Shown here piece by piece: positions 7,068-10,187 of a DNA stretch of 10,187 nt (positions within the stretch are counted from its first letter, which is position 1; each line of letters opens with the position of its first letter). The DNA is taken from contig DFZN01000068.1 of assembly GCA_002382735.1 (NCBI GenBank), positions 1 to 10,187 of the forward strand. The letters run 5' to 3'. Origin of the DNA: a bacterium UBP11_UBA4055 (GTDB lineage: Bacteria > UBA4055). The notes under the pieces are model-generated. The model was not told where the DNA came from. It saw only the letters and a program-made list of their open reading frames with translations, and ran no database searches. The position numbers and the translations under genes are program-made.

Positions 7068-8474
7068 TTATTTATCGCCTTCTTTATCTATCACCATGGC
7101 CGTCATTTCTGCCTCGGCGCACTTCTGCCCGTCAACATAAGCTATTCCTTTCATTCTGCATATACCTCTTGAGAGCGGCCGTGTCATCTCAAGGTGCATT
7201 ACGAGCTGGTCGCCCGGCACTACAGTGCGTCTGAATTTAATATTGTCAAGCCCTGTGAAATAAACCACCTTCGTTGTCGGGTCGTCTATCGAGTTCATTA
7301 AAAGAAGTCCTCCTGTCTGTCCCATAGCCTCAATTATCAGTACGCCGGGCATTACGGGCTTACCGGGAAAATGTCCGTTGAAGAAATCCTCATTGACAGT
7401 GACATTTTTCAGGCCGACCGCTCTCTTGCCGGGTGTCATTTCCAGAAGCCTGTCAACGAGCAGCATCGGGTACCTGTGGGGTAGGAGGTTCATAATATCC
7501 TTAACATCGAATACGAAGTCCTCGTTGGGGCTTCTCTTGAACTTGTTGATGATCTCGTGCTTAGCCACGGCTTGTTTGAGCATCCTGACAAGTTCAATGT
7601 GCGCCGCGTGACCGCCTCTTGCGCACAGGAAATGCGCCCTCACCGGTTTTCCGAGCAGGGTCAGATCGCCTATAAGGTCGAGAACCTTATGTCTTACCGG
7701 CTCGTTTTTGAATCTGAACTCTACAGAACCCAAAACGCCTTTGGTTTCGGGGATGATGCCTTCTCCCATTCCCAGCTTATCCTCGATCTTCTTTCTTTCT
7801 TCAGGATTAAGTTCCCTGTCAAGTATCACAACGGAATTGTCAAGAGAGCCACCCTTTATCAGACCGGCGTCCTTCAGCTGTTCCACTTCAGTCAGGAAGC
7901 AGAAAGTTCTTGTAGGAGCGTAATCTTTAATAAATTCCTCATCAAGGTCATAAAGCGAAGTGAATTGAGTTCCCAGAGCCGGGTTCTGATAATCGACCAT
8001 GTATGTCACTTTGAACTTTTCGGCGGGGACAGCGATAAGCTCGATGCCTTTTTCCTCATTTTTGTATGTTATGATGTCCTTCACTTCGAAATACTGTTTC
8101 GGTTTATCCTGATCTGTGATGTTGTCTTTCAGTAAATTTACAAAATCTATCGAACTTCCGTCCATGACAGGCGGTTCTTCAGCGTTCAGTTCGATTATTA
8201 TATTGTCAATATTAAGGCCTGTGACTGCTGCAAGCACATGTTCAACGGTGTGTATCTTTACTCCGTCCCTGCTCAATATCGTACCTCTCGAAATGCTGTC
8301 AACAAAATCGATGGTAGCAGGTATTTCAACAGGTTTCTCAAGATCTGTCCTGATAAAACTGATTCCGTGGCCTTCCGGGGCAGGTTTAAAAATAAGTTCC
8401 GACTTACACCCTGTATGGAGCCCTGTTCCCGAAATCTTTGCATCTTTAGCTATAGTTCTCTGTTTTTCAAGCAT
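7068..8474 (-). CDS. lpxC/fabZ: Bifunctional UDP-3-O-acyl-GlcNAc deacetylase / 3-hydroxyacyl-ACP dehydratase fusion
   Basis: This 468-residue protein joins LpxC (about 1-305) and FabZ (about 322-465) in one chain. LpxC is the zinc-dependent committed step of lipid A synthesis. Its HTVEHVLAA motif gives zinc ligand H79 and base E78, in the same numbering as E. coli. H262 and D266 in RHKVLDLIGDL complete the zinc site, and H289 in GGHAAH fits the catalytic histidine. FabZ dehydrates 3-hydroxyacyl-ACP in fatty-acid elongation: PHRYPMLLVDR, GHFPGKPVMPG with H368, and E382 in IEAMGQ (14 residues later, as in stand-alone FabZ). The fusion is well known in Bacteroidetes and relatives and puts in one protein two enzymes whose balance sets lipid A against phospholipid. 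The start is supported by GGAG (plus-strand 8481-8484) 6 bases before ATG. It is first in a minus-strand cluster with lpxA, lipM and an OMP. Confidence 0.97.
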   Translation of the reverse strand: MLEKQRTIAKDAKISGTGLHTGCKSELIFKPAPEGHGISFIRTDLEKPVEIPATIDFVDSISRGTILSRDGVKIHTVEHVLAAVTGLNIDNIIIELNAEEPPVMDGSSIDFVNLLKDNITDQDKPKQYFEVKDIITYKNEEKGIELIAVPAEKFKVTYMVDYQNPALGTQFTSLYDLDEEFIKDYAPTRTFCFLTEVEQLKDAGLIKGGSLDNSVVILDRELNPEERKKIEDKLGMGEGIIPETKGVLGSVEFRFKNEPVRHKVLDLIGDLTLLGKPVRAHFLCARGGHAAHIELVRMLKQAVAKHEIINKFKRSPNEDFVFDVKDIMNLLPHRYPMLLVDRLLEMTPGKRAVGLKNVTVNEDFFNGHFPGKPVMPGVLIIEAMGQTGGLLLMNSIDDPTTKVVYFTGLDNIKFRRTVVPGDQLVMHLEMTRPLSRGICRMKGIAYVDGQKCAEAEMTAMVIDKEGDK

Positions 8475-8495
8475 CTGTTTCTCCGTCTGATTAAA

Positions 8496-8525
8496 ATTAT
8501 CGTGAAAAATGCGTTTTTATCACAA
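8496..8525 (-). promoter_or_regulatory. Candidate promoter for the lpxC/fabZ cluster, overlapping an imperfect palindrome
   Basis: On the minus strand TTGTGA (8525-8520) and GATAAT (8501-8496) are 18 bases apart, about 20 bases before the lpxC/fabZ start. The spacer lies in an imperfect 22-base palindrome (8502-8523, GTGA ... TCAC ends, 8 of 11 positions matching) that could be an operator. Spacing between the half sites is too wide for a CRP/FNR-type site. Confidence 0.4.
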
Positions 8526-8561
8526 TAAAATCAACAAAAAAAAGAGACCGCTTTTTAAATC

Positions 8562-8590
8562 TTGAATAAATTCACGGAAATAGTTATATT
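8562..8590 (+). promoter_or_regulatory. Probable sigma70-like promoter of the peptidyl-prolyl isomerase pair
   Basis: TTGAAT (8562-8567) and TATATT (8585-8590) are spaced by exactly 17 bases, giving a leader of about 55 bases before the ATG at 8654. It lies back to back with the lpxC/fabZ promoter candidate in a 179-base divergent gap that otherwise holds only A-rich sequence. Confidence 0.55.
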
Positions 8591-8653
8591 TAGCATTCCT
8601 GAACGAAATTGTAAAAAAAAATCAGGTGCCGGTTAAAAAAAAGCGGAGCAAAA

Positions 8654-9376
8654 ATGAAAGAAAAGATACTCATAATCACTTCAGCTATTATTCTCCTGCT
8701 ACTCCTCGGTTGTAAGAAGGATAAAGATCAGGATATAAAACAGCTGACAGTTTCTGATCTTGTTAAAGAGGGAGGTAAGGAGAGTTATGTTATCGGTGTT
8801 GACCTGGCAAAAGTCCTGAACAATCCCGAAAATAAATTTGACTACGACTCTTTCATTCAGGGATTTACAGACCAGTATAAAAACAGACCTTTGCTTCTGA
8901 CAGAAGAGGAAATGAATGTTGTTCGAAAGTCGCATCAGAAATCCTCTCAGAAGCTTTCATCCAACCCGTATCCAAATCTTTCGCCCGAAGGCAGTGCTAT
9001 AGCAAGTGAAAGATTTATGATGGAGAACAGAAAGAAAGAAGGGGTCGTTGAAACAAAGAGCGGCCTGCAGTATATGGTTATCAGAGAGGGTAAAGGACAG
9101 AAACCGACGGCTGATGATAAGGTTAAAGCTCATTATATCGGAACATTAAGGAAAGGCGAAGAATTTGAGAATACTTACGAAAAGGGAGAGCCTGTCGAGA
9201 TACCCCTTAAGAATGTCGTAAAAGGTCTTGCCGAAGGACTTCAGCTTATGAGCGAGGGATCAAAATACAAATTCTTTATACCTCCTCACCTCGGTTACGG
9301 TTCTAAAGCTATGGGTCCGATCCTGCCGAATTCGGTGATAATATTTGAAGTTGAGCTGTTCAGTGTGGTGAAGTAA
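8654..9376 (+). CDS. FKBP-type peptidyl-prolyl cis-trans isomerase, lipoprotein
   Basis: The 240-residue protein starts with a lipoprotein signal: a hydrophobic stretch ending in LLGC with lipidated Cys20, then KKDKDQD. Residues about 31-125 fit the helical FKBP_N dimerisation domain of Mip/FkpA-like proteins. Residues about 136-240 are the FKBP domain: HYIGTLRKGEEF, EIPLKNVVKGLAEGLQLMSEG, FIPPHLGYGSKAM, LPNSVIIFEVELF. Relative to human FKBP12, Y26, F36, V55, Y82 and F99 are kept (Y161, F171, V188, Y215, F231). D37 is E172 and W59, the floor of the active site, is L192. Isomerase activity may therefore be altered while a chaperone role in the periplasm remains likely (inference). GGAG at 8645-8648 lies 5 bases before ATG. 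A second PPIase gene follows after 47 bases with no terminator between, so an operon is likely. Confidence 0.93.
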   Translation: MKEKILIITSAIILLLLLGCKKDKDQDIKQLTVSDLVKEGGKESYVIGVDLAKVLNNPENKFDYDSFIQGFTDQYKNRPLLLTEEEMNVVRKSHQKSSQKLSSNPYPNLSPEGSAIASERFMMENRKKEGVVETKSGLQYMVIREGKGQKPTADDKVKAHYIGTLRKGEEFENTYEKGEPVEIPLKNVVKGLAEGLQLMSEGSKYKFFIPPHLGYGSKAMGPILPNSVIIFEVELFSVVK

Positions 9377-9423
9377 TGATCAGTATAAATGCTAAAAATT
9401 AATTATAAAAAAAAGGACAAAAA

Positions 9424-10187
9424 ATGAAAAAGATCATAGCTGTAAGCCTGATGACATTTTTTTTATTCTCATGCTCACAGAAATCTGAAAAAGGAATTAA
9501 AGAGAGTGAAGGAACGGAAAAATCAGTTGCCGGATCTGAAAAAATTACCGAATTCGCCGGTGTAAAACCTGTAGCAGTATTTGAAACAAGCCTCGGAACA
9601 ATAAAAGTTGAACTCTGGCCGGATATCGCGCCTGTTACGGTAGCTAATTTTGTCGGGCTTGCGAACGGAACAAAAGAATGGACAGATCCTCTCACCGGAA
9701 CTAAAACAAAAAGACCTTTCTATGACGGACTGATCTTTCACAGAGTTATCAAAGATTTTATGATCCAGGGAGGATGCCCCAGAGGCAACGGAAGCGGAGA
9801 CCCGGGTTACAAATTCGAGGATGAGACCTTTGAACAGGGCGAGGAAGTGAAAGGGGAGATCAAAGACGAAGAGACCGCGCTGGTAGTTTTCCAGCAGGTA
9901 TTCCTGCCTTATCTTCAGGCCGGCGGAGGAGACAGGAGCAAGCTTGACAAAGACATAATGGAAATAACGGACGCCTGCATGAAAAACAACAACGGAACTG
10001 CCATTATGGCTCATCCTGTCGAGTACTACATTGAGAAAACAAAATTTCCGGGCAAGGTTTACAGGAACGGCAAACTTAAAGCACCTGTTCAGTACGGGAA
10101 TATTGCCATGGCTAATTCAGGACCGAACACGAACGGATCACAGTTCTTCATCGTTACCAAAAAAGAAGGAACTCCATGGCTTGACGG
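9424..10187 (+). CDS. Cyclophilin-type peptidyl-prolyl cis-trans isomerase, lipoprotein (3' end outside window)
   Basis: The frame runs from ATG 9424 off the window end (254 full codons). AAGGA (9413-9417) precedes the start by 6 bases. A lipobox LFSC puts the lipidated Cys at 17, followed by a polar Lys/Glu linker to about 47. The cyclophilin domain begins at VAVFETSLGTIKVELWPDIAP and has FHRVI (105-109) with R107 matching CypA R55, DFMIQGG (F112, M113, Q115), then KFEDE. After it comes about 77 residues more than in CypA (roughly 135-222), before the domain resumes with IAMANSGPNTNGSQFF (A230, Q240, F242) and W252 matching CypA W121. The residues expected for catalysis are present. The insertion (with FQQVFLPYLQ, HPVEYYIEK) looks helical at first and may be a lid or a partner-binding part. 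It is probably co-transcribed with the FKBP gene as an envelope folding pair. Confidence 0.93.
   Translation, partial: MKKIIAVSLMTFFLFSCSQKSEKGIKESEGTEKSVAGSEKITEFAGVKPVAVFETSLGTIKVELWPDIAPVTVANFVGLANGTKEWTDPLTGTKTKRPFYDGLIFHRVIKDFMIQGGCPRGNGSGDPGYKFEDETFEQGEEVKGEIKDEETALVVFQQVFLPYLQAGGGDRSKLDKDIMEITDACMKNNNGTAIMAHPVEYYIEKTKFPGKVYRNGKLKAPVQYGNIAMANSGPNTNGSQFFIVTKKEGTPWLD

Noticed and set aside
7557..8135. Long plus-strand open frame opposite lpxC/fabZ.
   Set aside because: It is antisense to a clearly identified enzyme, has no family resemblance and no ribosome binding site; it is a shadow frame.
9523..10014. Long minus-strand open frame opposite the cyclophilin gene.
   Set aside because: The plus strand encodes an unmistakable lipoprotein cyclophilin across the same bases, so this is a shadow frame.

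Overview
The window looks like chromosomal sequence from a Gram-negative, lipid A-making bacterium. The best clue to affiliation is the fused LpxC-FabZ protein followed directly by LpxA. That fusion is a familiar arrangement in the Bacteroidetes/FCB assemblage and its candidate-phylum relatives. The long Ig/cadherin-like repeat protein, the N-terminal lipoproteins and the moderately AT-rich sequence agree with this. Nothing here fixes the phylum more precisely. No rRNA, tRNA, CRISPR array, transposase or integrase was recognised.

Layout. (1) Bases 1-1736 hold the 3' end of a large surface-type protein built of cadherin/Ig-like repeats; the gene enters from outside the window. (2) At 1825-3093 lies an AT-rich gene for a DUF4143-type AAA ATPase with its own promoter and three TGCAT boxes. 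(3) At 3202-3516 lies a short, internally collapsed remnant of an AMP-binding (acyl-CoA synthetase-like) enzyme that still has a promoter and a perfect Shine-Dalgarno. It is followed closely by a complete D-alanine--D-alanine ligase gene (3544-4530). (4) The ddl stop codon sits in the left arm of a 114-base element with 19-bp perfect inverted arms and two inner hairpins (4521-4634). This is the most unusual non-coding structure in the window. (5) Bases 8474 down to 4674 on the minus strand form a compact set: lpxC/fabZ, lpxA, a LipM-like lipoyl/octanoyl transferase, and a small outer-membrane beta-barrel protein. The set closes with a clear intrinsic terminator at 4641-4670. (6) From 8654 on the plus strand, divergent from lpxC/fabZ, come two lipoprotein peptidyl-prolyl isomerases in tandem. 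One is of FKBP type; the other is a cyclophilin with a roughly 77-residue insertion, cut off by the window end.

How the genes fit together: most of the window serves the cell envelope. Ddl supplies the peptidoglycan dipeptide. LpxC/FabZ and LpxA carry out early lipid A synthesis and make the beta-hydroxyacyl/unsaturated acyl balance. The beta-barrel protein is an outer-membrane product, and the two isomerases are probably lipid-anchored envelope folding helpers. The lipoyl transferase is the odd one out, although it shares the acyl-ACP pool with LpxA and FabZ. I did not find a convincing new multi-gene defence or mobile system. The best leads are the inverted-repeat element, the collapsed ANL gene and the cyclophilin insertion.
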